A stretch of DNA of 15,697 nt from Bacteroidota bacterium. Its GTDB lineage: Bacteria > Bacteroidota > Bacteroidia > Bacteroidales > PUMT01. The number at the start of each line of letters is the position of its first letter. Position 1 is the stretch's first letter. Under the pieces are notes generated by a model. That model was not told the DNA's origin. It saw only the letters and a program-made list of their open reading frames with translations, and made no database searches. Shown here one piece after another: positions 7,757-14,595 of the stretch. Location: NCBI GenBank assembly GCA_003567115.1, contig PXAP01000121.1, positions 1-15,697 of the forward strand. The letters are read 5' to 3'. A program made the translations under genes and the position numbers.

Positions 7757-9154
7757 ATGTTTAACACATCTGTCTACAAAGCAAGACGAAATGAACTCAG
7801 AAAGGATTTATCTTCAGGTCTTATACTTTTGCCCGGCAATGTGGACTCGCCGATGAATTATAAGGCAAATACATATCACTTCAGACAGGACAGTTCATTT
7901 CTCTATTTTTTCGGGCCTGACCGGCAGGGCCTGACGGGAGTAATTGATATTGACGATAACAAAGACATCCTGTTCGGTGACGATGATGATCTGAATGATG
8001 TTATCTGGATGGGGAACCGTCAGTCAATCCGCTCGCTCGGCGAAAAAGCCGGAGTTGATGAAAGTCTTCCGCTATCTGAACTTGAAAAAATACTTACGCA
8101 GGCTCGTGACAAAGGCAGGAAAGTTCATTATTTGCCTCCTTACAGGGCAGAAAAATTACTTAGAATTGAAAATTGGACCGGGATTCATCATTCCAAAGTT
8201 GAAAAACAGGCTTCCTCTGAACTCATAAAGGCCGTAATAAAGCTAAGATCAATCAAGTCGCCTGAAGAGATAGCAGAAATCGAAAAAGCCGTTGATATTG
8301 CTCATGCAATGCACATCACTGCAATGAAAATGGCCCGGCCGGGCATTTATGAAAGTGAAATTGCGGGAACCATAGAAGGGATATCCCTTTCACATGGCAA
8401 CCCTGTTTCTTTTCCGGTTATACTTAGTATAAATGGTCAAATCCTTCATAACCATTATCACGGAAATATTCTCAAAAAAAATAAAATCATGGTTACCGAT
8501 GCAGGGAGCGAAAGTGATATGCATTATGCCAGTGACATTACACGTTCGGTTCCCGTCGGCGGAAAATTTCTGCCTGAGCAAAGAGATATATATAAAATTG
8601 TATTAAAGGCACTGCAGGAATCGGTTAAATCGGCCAGGCCGGGGATACCGTACAAGGATATTCACCTGAAGGCTGCAACCATAATAGCGGAGGGATTGAA
8701 GGACCTGGGACTGATGAAAGGAGATATACAGGAGGCTGTATCCTGTGGTGCACATGCTCTTTTCTTTCCTCACGGACTGGGTCATATGCTTGGGCTGGAT
8801 GCGCACGACATGGAAGACCTTGGTGAGGATAATGTCGGATATGATGATGATATTCCAAGATCTGATCAGTTCGGACTGGCTTTTCTGAGACTGGGAAGGC
8901 GTCTGCAAAAAAACTTTGTCCTGACTGTTGAACCGGGTATTTACTTTATTCCTGCCCTTATAGATAAATGGAGATCAGAAAAAGTGTTCACAAATTTTAT
9001 AAATTATAATAACCTCGAATCATACAGGGATTTTGGGGGCATCAGGATCGAAGACAATGTTATGGTCACAAGCACCGGCAGCAGGGTTCTGGGCACACCG
9101 GTTCCGCAAACTGTCTCGGAAATTGAAGAAACAATGGTAACCGGAAGTTGTTGA
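7757..9154 (+). CDS. pepP: Xaa-Pro aminopeptidase (aminopeptidase P, M24B)
   Basis: The 465-residue enzyme removes an N-terminal residue that precedes proline. The N-terminal half (about 1-165) is the creatinase-like domain. The C-terminal pita-bread domain carries all five dinuclear metal (usually Mn) ligands: Asp248 in TDAGSE, Asp260 in ASDITR, His343 in HGLGHMLGLDAHD, Glu392 in TVEPGIY and Glu432 in IRIEDN. There is no signal peptide, so it acts in the cytoplasm, where it can finish degrading proline-containing peptides of the kind an S9 peptidase in the same region could generate outside; that link is inference. The ATG at 7757 is preferred to the in-frame TTG two codons upstream because the protein opens MFNTSVYKARR, typical of the family. 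The gene is monocistronic and converges with the iron-sulfur subunit gene, with 81 bases between the stops. No clear terminator hairpin is seen there. Confidence 0.93.
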   Translation: MFNTSVYKARRNELRKDLSSGLILLPGNVDSPMNYKANTYHFRQDSSFLYFFGPDRQGLTGVIDIDDNKDILFGDDDDLNDVIWMGNRQSIRSLGEKAGVDESLPLSELEKILTQARDKGRKVHYLPPYRAEKLLRIENWTGIHHSKVEKQASSELIKAVIKLRSIKSPEEIAEIEKAVDIAHAMHITAMKMARPGIYESEIAGTIEGISLSHGNPVSFPVILSINGQILHNHYHGNILKKNKIMVTDAGSESDMHYASDITRSVPVGGKFLPEQRDIYKIVLKALQESVKSARPGIPYKDIHLKAATIIAEGLKDLGLMKGDIQEAVSCGAHALFFPHGLGHMLGLDAHDMEDLGEDNVGYDDDIPRSDQFGLAFLRLGRRLQKNFVLTVEPGIYFIPALIDKWRSEKVFTNFINYNNLESYRDFGGIRIEDNVMVTSTGSRVLGTPVPQTVSEIEETMVTGSC

Positions 9155-9235
9155 TAAGCGGACTATTGACAGCATCTTTATCTGCCCGGACTTAAACCGG
9201 CGGTTGAATTATATCTTTTAAAAAGCATATATTTC

Positions 9236-9979
9236 TCAACTCTTCAGGCTGTCCTTTAAAAATTCCCTGTTAAGCCTTGCTATATGGGTAAGGGATATTC
9301 CCCTGGGACATTCAATTTCACATGCACCGGTATTGCTGCAACTTCCAAAACCAAGCTCTTCCATTTTTTCAACCATTGACCTCGCACGATTTCTGGCTTC
9401 TGACTGCCCCTGGGGAAGTAATGCAAGATGTGATACTTTGGCAGACACAAACAACATTGCCGACGAATTCTTGCAGGCAGCAACACAAGCTCCGCAACCA
9501 ATACATTCAGCAGCATCGAAGGCCTCTTCTGAAATCCTTTTGGATATGGAAATAGAATTTGCCCCGGGAGCTGTACCTGCATTGACTGAAATAAACCCTC
9601 CGGCCTGTATAATTTTATCAAACGCTGAACGATCCACTACCAGATCCTTAATAACGGGAAAAGATTTTGCCCGCCAGGGTTCTATTACAATTGAATCACC
9701 ATTCCGGAAACTGGTCATCCTTAGTTCACATGTAGTTACATTATCAACCGGTCCGTTAGGCCTTCCGTTTATATACATTGAACAGGAGCCGCAAATGCCC
9801 TCCCTGCAATCATGCTCAAAAGCAACAGGCTCATCGCCGTTTTCAATCAGGGTCCTGTTAAGAAAGTCGAGCATCTCCAGAAAAGACATTTCTTCTGCCA
9901 CATTCCTGAGATAATAATCTACAAAACCACCCTGGTTATCGGCATCTTTCTGCCTCCATATCCTGAGATTTATTTCCAT
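9236..9979 (-). CDS. sdhB: Fumarate reductase/succinate dehydrogenase iron-sulfur subunit
   Basis: This 247-residue subunit carries electrons between the flavoprotein and the membrane cytochrome. All cluster ligands are present: Cys58, 63, 66 and 84 for [2Fe-2S] (DCREGICGSC, then TTCEL); Cys159, 162, 165 and 224 for [4Fe-4S]; and Cys169, 214 and 220 for [3Fe-4S] (CIGCGACVAAC, CSNTGACEIEC). Residues 101-130 (PWRAKSFPVIKDLVVDRSAF and the following IIQAGGF) and ALLPQG (186-191) are typical of the Bacteroidota type. The start at 9979 (MEINLRIWRQ) matches the family N-terminus; ATGs at 10012 and 10018 would add 11 or 13 atypical residues. Unusually, the gene is about 313 bases from the flavoprotein gene instead of nearly abutting it. 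The frame and motifs are intact, so it should be functional. frdB is an equivalent name, as the direction of the reaction cannot be read from the sequence. Confidence 0.95.
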   Translation of the reverse strand: MEINLRIWRQKDADNQGGFVDYYLRNVAEEMSFLEMLDFLNRTLIENGDEPVAFEHDCREGICGSCSMYINGRPNGPVDNVTTCELRMTSFRNGDSIVIEPWRAKSFPVIKDLVVDRSAFDKIIQAGGFISVNAGTAPGANSISISKRISEEAFDAAECIGCGACVAACKNSSAMLFVSAKVSHLALLPQGQSEARNRARSMVEKMEELGFGSCSNTGACEIECPRGISLTHIARLNREFLKDSLKS

Positions 9980-10292
9980 ATTAAATAATTGAGTCCAATC
10001 TAAAAAGTCCATAAACATAAAACAAATATTTTTGAATATTTCTGATAATATATCAACCAGAGATATGTTCCGGTAACTATCCCAAACAAACGCAAAGTTG
10101 TTCGGGGTTCATAGTAAATTTACCCGTATGGACAGCAAGTTTATCGGCTCCAGTATCTGCAGAAGCAGCCGGCTGCAATTAATAACCAGCGTATTACAGA
10201 TATTTTTCAAAGACCTCTGCCAACAGGTGGGTAAGATAGAGAGGGCAAAACCGGGTAGAGGGGGAGCAGACAAGAACTTGTGAGATCAGCCT
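9980..10292. other. Long spacer between sdhA and sdhB
   Basis: No convincing gene lies in these 313 bases. The half near sdhA (about 10128-10290) is visibly richer in G and C than other spacers here and contains a perfect 12-base palindrome (10165-10176). The half near sdhB is AT-rich, with an AT-only inverted repeat (AAATATT at 10024-10030, AATATTT at 10035-10041). On the minus strand AATATTTG lies roughly 50 bases upstream of the sdhB start and differs from TAnnTTTG at one base, so sdhB may have its own weak promoter. A 51-codon plus-strand frame (10128-10283) has no recognisable motif and opposes the operon. The spacer could be a decayed insertion, a regulatory leader or a small RNA region; I cannot decide between these. 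Confidence 0.5.
10165..10176. repeat. 12-base perfect palindrome in the sdhA-sdhB spacer
   Basis: The sequence GCAGCCGGCTGC is its own reverse complement. It could bind a dimeric protein, or be chance in a G+C-richer patch. As RNA the dyad has no loop, so a stable hairpin would need some pairs opened. Confidence 0.3.
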
Positions 10293-12212
10293 TTATTTAT
10301 AGCTTCTCTTTTGCATCTTCACATTTTCAAAACGAAGCTCCTCCTTATTGAGATCGTGTTTCTCACCGTCTCCCCTGTATTCCCAGCATGCTACATACGA
10401 GAAATCACTGTCTATTCTTTGAGCTTCACCATCGGAGGTCTGGCTCTCCTCACGAAAATGAGCGCCACACGATTCTTTCCTGTCCAGGGCATCCTGGCAC
10501 ATCAAAAATCCCAAATCAAAGAAATCTGCAACCTTAACTGCTTTTTCAAGCTCCTGGTTCAGCTCATTTACGGTCCCCGGCACCCTGACATCTCTCCAGA
10601 ACATCTCCTTAAGCTCCTTTATCATCTTCATTGCTTTTTTAAGGTTCTCTTCATTTCTCACCATGCCGCACATATCCCACATAATCCGGCCCAATCGTTT
10701 GTGAAATGAAGTAACTGTCTGTCTGCCATTTACTGCCACCAGTCTCAGAAGCTTCTCCCTGGCAGCTTTCTCTGCCTTCTCAAATTCCCTTGTATCAGTA
10801 TGCAGTCGCGGGGTCTTAATTTCACCGGCAAGATAATCACCTATAGTTACAGGCAATATAAAATAGCCATCGCCCGCACACTGCATCAATGATCCGGCCC
10901 CTAACCTGTTGGCCCCGTGATCGGAAAAATTCGACTCCCCTATAGCAAACAAACCGGGAATTGTTGTCATCAGGTTATAATCAACCCACAATCCGCCCAT
11001 AGTATAATGCCCGGCAGGATATATCCGCATAGGTTCATTAAAGGGATTTACCCCTGTAATCTTTTCATACATTTCGAAAAGGTTCCGGTATTTTTTTTCA
11101 ATAACCTTTCTGCCCTGTTTTTCAATAGCCTTGCTAAAATCAAGATATACCGACTGTCCGGAATCACCCGCCCCATATCCGGCATCACAGCGTTCCTTCG
11201 CTGCCCTGGAGGCAACATCCCGGGGAACAAGGTTACCAAAAGCCGGATATCTTCTTTCAAGATAATAATCCCTTTCTTCTTCTTTTATTTCATCAGGATG
11301 CCTTTTATCCCCCTTTGTACGGGGCACCCATATCCGTCCATCATTTCTGAGCGATTCCGACATAAGAATCAGTTTTCCCTGGTATTCATTAAGCTGGGGA
11401 ATACTTGTAGGGTGTATCTGCATGAACCCGGGATTGGAAAACAATGCACCCTTTCTGTGAGCAGCCCACACAGCAGTTGCATTAGATCCTACGGCCAGGG
11501 TTGACAGGTAATATATAGTTCCGTAGCCACCTGTGGCAAGTACAACGGCATGTGCCGAATGACGCTCTATCTCTCCGTTAACAAGATTGCGCGTTATTAT
11601 GCCCCTGGCCTGCCCGTCAACAACTACCAGTTCCAGCATATCACGCCTGTTGTACATGATTACCCTGCCTTGTGCAATCTGCCTGTTCAACCCGCTGTAT
11701 GCCCCCAGAAGGCATTGCTGACCAGTCTGTCCCTGGGCATAGAATGTACGGGAAACCTGAACGCCGCCAAAAGAGATATTGTCAGGGTATCCACTGTATT
11801 CACGTGTGAAAGGCACACCGGCTGCAACAAGATGGTCAATACTCTGGTTGCTTATCTCGGCAGCCCTGTAAACGTTTGCTTCCCTGGCCCGATAATCACC
11901 TCCTTTGATAATATCTATGAATAAGCGATAAACGCTGTCACCATCATTTTTATAGTTTTTAGCCGCATTGATCCCTCCCTGGGCAGCCACTGAATGTGCA
12001 CGGCGCGGAGAATCATGAAAGCAGAAAGCCTTTACATTATAGCCCAGTTCCGCAAGGGTGGAAGCAGCAGAGGCTCCGGAAAGTCCCGTGCCGACGACTA
12101 TAATATCCAGGCTGGATCTGCTGACCGGGTTAACAAGCTTCACAGAGTCCTTATGATTCTGCCACTTATCCGCAAGGATCCCTTCAGGTATCTTTGATTG
12201 TAATTTGCTCAT
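10293..12212 (-). CDS. sdhA: Fumarate reductase/succinate dehydrogenase flavoprotein subunit
   Basis: This 639-residue subunit interconverts fumarate and succinate on the cytoplasmic side of the inner membrane. The dinucleotide-binding site is GTGLSG (41-46), and SPRRAHSVAAQGG places His73 where the FAD is covalently attached. Further family segments are NDGDSVYRLF, GGDYRAREANVYR, QVSRTFYAQGQTGQQ, QIHPTSIP, LMSESLRNDGRIWVP, PRDVASRAAKERC, YPAGHYTMGGLWVDY and GANRLGAGSL, covering capping domain, active site and FAD contacts. The opening MSKLQSKIPEGILADKW and overall length match the Bacteroidota/Wolinella-type subunit. It lies 57 bases downstream of the cytochrome b gene and is probably transcribed with it. 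The sequence does not decide between net fumarate reduction and succinate oxidation, but the complex type and the oxygen-sensitive fumarase nearby favour fumarate reduction. frdA is an equivalent name. Confidence 0.96.
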   Translation of the reverse strand: MSKLQSKIPEGILADKWQNHKDSVKLVNPVSRSSLDIIVVGTGLSGASAASTLAELGYNVKAFCFHDSPRRAHSVAAQGGINAAKNYKNDGDSVYRLFIDIIKGGDYRAREANVYRAAEISNQSIDHLVAAGVPFTREYSGYPDNISFGGVQVSRTFYAQGQTGQQCLLGAYSGLNRQIAQGRVIMYNRRDMLELVVVDGQARGIITRNLVNGEIERHSAHAVVLATGGYGTIYYLSTLAVGSNATAVWAAHRKGALFSNPGFMQIHPTSIPQLNEYQGKLILMSESLRNDGRIWVPRTKGDKRHPDEIKEEERDYYLERRYPAFGNLVPRDVASRAAKERCDAGYGAGDSGQSVYLDFSKAIEKQGRKVIEKKYRNLFEMYEKITGVNPFNEPMRIYPAGHYTMGGLWVDYNLMTTIPGLFAIGESNFSDHGANRLGAGSLMQCAGDGYFILPVTIGDYLAGEIKTPRLHTDTREFEKAEKAAREKLLRLVAVNGRQTVTSFHKRLGRIMWDMCGMVRNEENLKKAMKMIKELKEMFWRDVRVPGTVNELNQELEKAVKVADFFDLGFLMCQDALDRKESCGAHFREESQTSDGEAQRIDSDFSYVACWEYRGDGEKHDLNKEELRFENVKMQKRSYK

Positions 12213-12269
12213 ATCTGATAAAAACTGCTTGATTAAAATATCTGTGCTGCCTGTGATTGACTGAATTTG

Positions 12270-12944
12270 TTAGCATAGGACAGCATCTAACAGAAAAAAG
12301 ACCGGAATTACAGAAAAGCCGGCAGTTATAATTAAAGAATAAGCTATTCCAATAATAGACAGTCGCCTGCGCCAGATCTTATTATATAACCCCAGGGTCT
12401 GAAATGCTGACTGAAATCCGTGTAGCAGATGAAGCCCCAGTAAAACAGCTCCTGCAACATATATCAGCACATACCACCAGACCACAAATTTAGCGGTTAC
12501 CAGTGAAAAAGCATCCTGAATCTTTATCCCCTCATAATCAACATAGTTCATTTCACCAAAATTCATTTTATACCAGTAATTGGAAAGGTGTAAAACAAGG
12601 AAAATAAATATCAGGCTTCCCAGCAAAAACATATTGCGCGACGACCAGCTGCTCGTTTTACTTTGGTCAACCACAGCGTATTTCTGCCGGCAGTTGCCGA
12701 TGTTGGAAATTGCAAGTATTGCACTATATGAAATATGCAGCAGAAATCCAACAGCCAGTACCGGCTTAGTTATCCTTACAGCCAGGTTCGTATCCATAAA
12801 ATGAACAGCCATATTATATGCCTGGGGGCCTGCAAGCAAAAATAAATTAATCGTAAGGTGTATGGCAAGAAACATAATCAGAAACAGACCGGAAATGCTG
12901 ACCACTAATTTTTTCCCAACCGATGATTTTAAAAAACTGTCCAT
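12270..12944 (-). CDS. sdhC: Succinate dehydrogenase/fumarate reductase cytochrome b558 subunit
   Basis: This 224-residue membrane anchor exchanges electrons with quinone. Five hydrophobic helices lie at about 13-35, 58-80, 104-123, 152-178 and 195-220. Histidines sit in the first four helices: His29, His70, His119 and His172 or His175. This is the pattern of the di-heme, single-subunit anchor of the Wolinella/Bacillus/Bacteroidota type (b558 family), where the four axial ligands of two hemes lie in helices I, II, III (or equivalent) and IV. The opening MDSFLKSSVGKKLVVSISGLFL is typical. It is the first gene of the sdhCAB run. Its leader holds a diverged copy of the terminal sequence of the 14154-14425 element, starting about 22 bases upstream of the ATG. 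frdC is an equivalent name. Confidence 0.92.
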   Translation of the reverse strand: MDSFLKSSVGKKLVVSISGLFLIMFLAIHLTINLFLLAGPQAYNMAVHFMDTNLAVRITKPVLAVGFLLHISYSAILAISNIGNCRQKYAVVDQSKTSSWSSRNMFLLGSLIFIFLVLHLSNYWYKMNFGEMNYVDYEGIKIQDAFSLVTAKFVVWWYVLIYVAGAVLLGLHLLHGFQSAFQTLGLYNKIWRRRLSIIGIAYSLIITAGFSVIPVFFLLDAVLC

Positions 12945-12966
12945 AAACTAACGATTTATTCTGTTA

Positions 12967-13007
12967 ATGAATCCCCATGATACCGTATTTCACAAAAAGC
13001 CATGAAT
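12967..13007 (+). repeat. Diverged solo copy of the 14154-14425 element end
   Basis: Over 41 bases this segment matches 14154-14194 at 34 positions. The first 17 bases, ATGAATCCCCATGATAC, are identical, as are CACAAAA and a CATGAAT placed 35 bases into both copies. It has the same orientation as the left end of the element and opposite orientation to its right end. No inward-facing partner near it was found within the spacer. Confidence 0.75.
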
Positions 13008-13089
13008 CATTAAAGCTCACCTGCAATAAAATCCAAAATGTATCTAATGAATAATTAAACCTCACCTCCGGCAAAAACTGAGATGCATC

Positions 13090-13108
13090 CCGGAACTTTT
13101 TATTCCGG
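13090..13108. repeat. Short inverted repeat
   Basis: CCGGAA at 13090-13095 and TTCCGG at 13103-13108 flank a 7-base, T-rich loop. There is no T-run after the stem on either strand, so a terminator role is unlikely. It may be an operator half-site pair or chance. Confidence 0.3.
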
Positions 13109-13239
13109 CGTCCTGCTATCCTGATGCAGTGTGTAAACGCCCGCAGTATAAAGATCAGAGGACACTATAAAATTAAAATGAAGGTACAATAATATCAATA
13201 AATCCTTACTAATATAATATTCGCCTGATTAAATATTTT

Positions 13240-13261
13240 TCAGATATTATAAAATATCTGA
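13240..13261. promoter_or_regulatory. AT-rich dyad upstream of the hydrolase promoter
   Basis: TCAGATATT and AATATCTGA form a perfect 9-base inverted repeat around a 4-base centre (ATAA). The dyad ends 11 bases before the candidate -33 box, a position suited to a regulator binding site. It could equally form a weak hairpin. No regulator gene is in the window. Confidence 0.35.
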
Positions 13262-13272
13262 GCGGGATTGAA

Positions 13273-13303
13273 TCTGATCATTATTTTTCTTTTCTTAAAT
13301 TTG
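13273..13303 (+). promoter_or_regulatory. Bacteroidota-type promoter for the hydrolase gene
   Basis: TCTG (13273-13276), 19 bases, then TAAATTTG (13296-13303) matches the Bacteroidota sigma factor consensus TTTG-N19-TAnnTTTG with one mismatch in the -33 box, a perfect -7 box and exact spacing. Transcription would start near 13310, about 20 bases before the ATG. Confidence 0.5.
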
Positions 13304-13331
13304 TATCGTTTAATCAGTAAATATCATTAAA

Positions 13332-14135
13332 ATGATAAAAACGCTACCATTTGCCAATACTGAAGTCAGGTTTTCCGACGAAGGTTCGGGAACTGCCGTG
13401 GTTTTGCTTCACGGGTACCTTGAATCTCTTCATATATGGGGTGGTTTTGCTGAAATGCTGAAAAGTAAATTCAGGGTTATCCGTCCCGATCTGCCGGGTC
13501 ACGGTAAATCCGGAATCCTGGGAAAGGTGCACAGCATGGAAAAACTTGCCGAAAGTGTGCTCGCTGTTATCGATCAATGTGAAATTGAAAAATGCTTTAT
13601 AGTCGGGCACTCCATGGGAGGGTATTCAGGTCTTGCTTTTCTTGAACATTATCCCGAAAGGCTGCAGGGGCTTTGCCTTTTCCACTCACATCCCCTTCCC
13701 GACACAAAACAGGTCAGGCAGAACAGATGCCGTGAAATCGAGCTGGTCAACCAGGGCAAAAAGGAGCTGATCTCAAAAATAAACATCCCGAAAGCTTTTG
13801 CCTCACACAATGTTGAGCTGTTTAAACCGGAGGTCGAAAGAGCTACACAAATTGCAATATCAACTCCTGATGAGGGAATAATTGCATGCCTTAACGGCAT
13901 GATGGAAAGACCTTCCAGAGAAAAGATCCTCAGTGAAACAACTATTCCTGTAATGCTTATTGCCGGGAAACATGATAATTACATACCCTTTGAAGATATA
14001 GCCCGTAAAATCCGTCTCCCTGAAGGAGGAAAATTTATACCTCTTGAAAATTCGGGACATGTCGGCTTTCTGGAAGAACCTGAAAAAGCCGGAAAAGAAA
14101 TATCAGATTTTATTGCTGCAAATATCAGCTCCTGA
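13332..14135 (+). CDS. Alpha/beta-fold hydrolase
   Basis: The 267-residue protein has the complete alpha/beta-hydrolase signature: the oxyanion-hole region VVLLHGYLES (23-32), RPDLPGHGKS (51-60), the nucleophile Ser94 in GHSMGG, the acid Asp215 in AGKHDNYIP and the base His243 in NSGHVGFLEEP. A helical lid of about 70 residues (roughly 118-190) precedes the acid strand. There is no signal peptide, so it should be cytoplasmic. The fold covers esterases, lactonases, haloperoxidase-like enzymes and C-C hydrolases, and nothing visible fixes the substrate. The gene stands alone and is bracketed by copies of a repeat (12967-13007 on the left, 14154-14425 on the right), so it may have travelled with or been framed by a mobile element; its codon use does not look foreign by eye. 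The ATG at 13332 is the first in frame and sits sensibly after the promoter. Confidence 0.92.
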   Translation: MIKTLPFANTEVRFSDEGSGTAVVLLHGYLESLHIWGGFAEMLKSKFRVIRPDLPGHGKSGILGKVHSMEKLAESVLAVIDQCEIEKCFIVGHSMGGYSGLAFLEHYPERLQGLCLFHSHPLPDTKQVRQNRCREIELVNQGKKELISKINIPKAFASHNVELFKPEVERATQIAISTPDEGIIACLNGMMERPSREKILSETTIPVMLIAGKHDNYIPFEDIARKIRLPEGGKFIPLENSGHVGFLEEPEKAGKEISDFIAANISS

Positions 14136-14153
14136 AAGATATTTGAATGACAC

Positions 14154-14187
14154 ATGAATCCCCATGATACTGCGTCTCACAAAATAA
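14154..14187 (+). repeat. Left terminal inverted repeat
   Basis: The sequence starts ATGAATCCCCATGATACTGC and ends CACAAAATAA. Every base pairs with the right repeat. The left arm also continues into a CATGAAT at 14188-14194 that is shared with the 12967 copy but absent at the same offset in the right arm. Confidence 0.85.
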
Positions 14188-14239
14188 CATGAATTTTACA
14201 TCTGGTATATATTGCCAAAAGAACAAAATAATGCATGTA

Positions 14240-14286
14240 AAATCGACGAAGTCAATAAAGCAAGGCAATTGACCTGTGGTCGATTT
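14240..14286 (+). repeat. Nested stem-loop inside the MITE-like element
   Basis: AAATCGAC (14240-14247) pairs with GTCGATTT (14279-14286), and inside it GTCAAT (14251-14256) pairs with ATTGAC (14268-14273) around an 11-base loop. The two stems are separated by an internal loop of 3 and 5 bases. The structure would form in RNA or in single-stranded DNA. Confidence 0.55.
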
Positions 14287-14391
14287 CATCCTAATAAAAC
14301 AGGTTAATCAAGTTAATATTCAATTAATTATGTTTAGCAGGTAATTCATGTTCAGTATTTCAAATGGATGGATCCCCCTGTTTTATTTATT

Positions 14392-14425
14392 TTATTTTGT
14401 GAGACGCAGTATCATGGGGATTCAT
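14392..14425 (-). repeat. Right terminal inverted repeat
   Basis: These bases are the exact reverse complement of 14154-14187. The match ends abruptly on both sides: inward at 14391 and outward at 14426. Confidence 0.85.
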
Positions 14426-14595
14426 AACCAAATATAAGTTCATTTGATGTGATTAAATCATATGTGAAATTCATGGGATTTGAAAAACTTAAAATGAACA
14501 GGGGGAGCAAAGGAGCAGGATGCAGGAAAAGATATGAAAAGCACCGGAAGAATGGGTAAAACATTTCAGACTGAAACAAGAAAAATCTGCCTGAA

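Larger units (their letters stand above)
12945..13331. other. Divergent spacer between sdhC and the hydrolase gene
   Basis: These 387 bases hold no gene. They contain, from left to right, a copy of a mobile-element end (12967-13007), a short inverted repeat (13090-13108), a 9-base-arm AT-rich dyad (13240-13261) and a candidate promoter for the hydrolase gene (13273-13303). No convincing -7/-33 pair for sdhC was found on the minus strand; ACATTTTG at about 13035-13042 is only a partial match. Confidence 0.55.
14154..14425. mobile_element. MITE-like element with perfect 34-base terminal inverted repeats
   Basis: The 272-base segment is bounded by a perfect 34-base inverted repeat (14154-14187 and 14392-14425). 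Its interior is AT-rich, has no credible gene and contains a nested stem-loop (14240-14286). These are the hallmarks of a non-autonomous miniature inverted-repeat element moved by a transposase encoded elsewhere. If the outermost AT at each end is a 2-base target duplication, the element proper is 14156-14423; because AT is self-complementary this cannot be told from two extra repeat bases. No longer flanking duplication is seen. It lies between the convergent 3' ends of the hydrolase and fumarase genes, where it would do little harm and could act as a two-way terminator. The family and parent transposon are unknown to me. The remaining bases 14136-14153 and 14426-14595 show no gene or strong signal. 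Confidence 0.7.

Noticed and set aside
9155..9235. Bidirectional terminator between the convergent pepP and sdhB genes
   Set aside because: Only 4-base stems (CCGG around a 7-base loop) and an AT-only stem are visible; neither is followed by a clear T-run.
9333..9914. Long plus-strand open frame (193 codons) across the iron-sulfur subunit gene
   Set aside because: It lies entirely antisense to sdhB, whose cysteine motifs are intact; the translated product has no family features.
10128..10283. 51-codon plus-strand frame in the sdhA-sdhB spacer
   Set aside because: It has no ribosome binding site, motif or partner and opposes the operon. I mention it only as part of the spacer.
10917..11504. 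Long plus-strand open frame (195 codons) across the flavoprotein gene
   Set aside because: It is antisense to conserved FAD-binding and active-site segments of sdhA and looks like a composition shadow.
14240..14286. Integron attC site or group II intron domain V
   Set aside because: The stem-loop lacks the paired R/L core sites of attC and the domain V consensus, and no integrase or intron protein is present.
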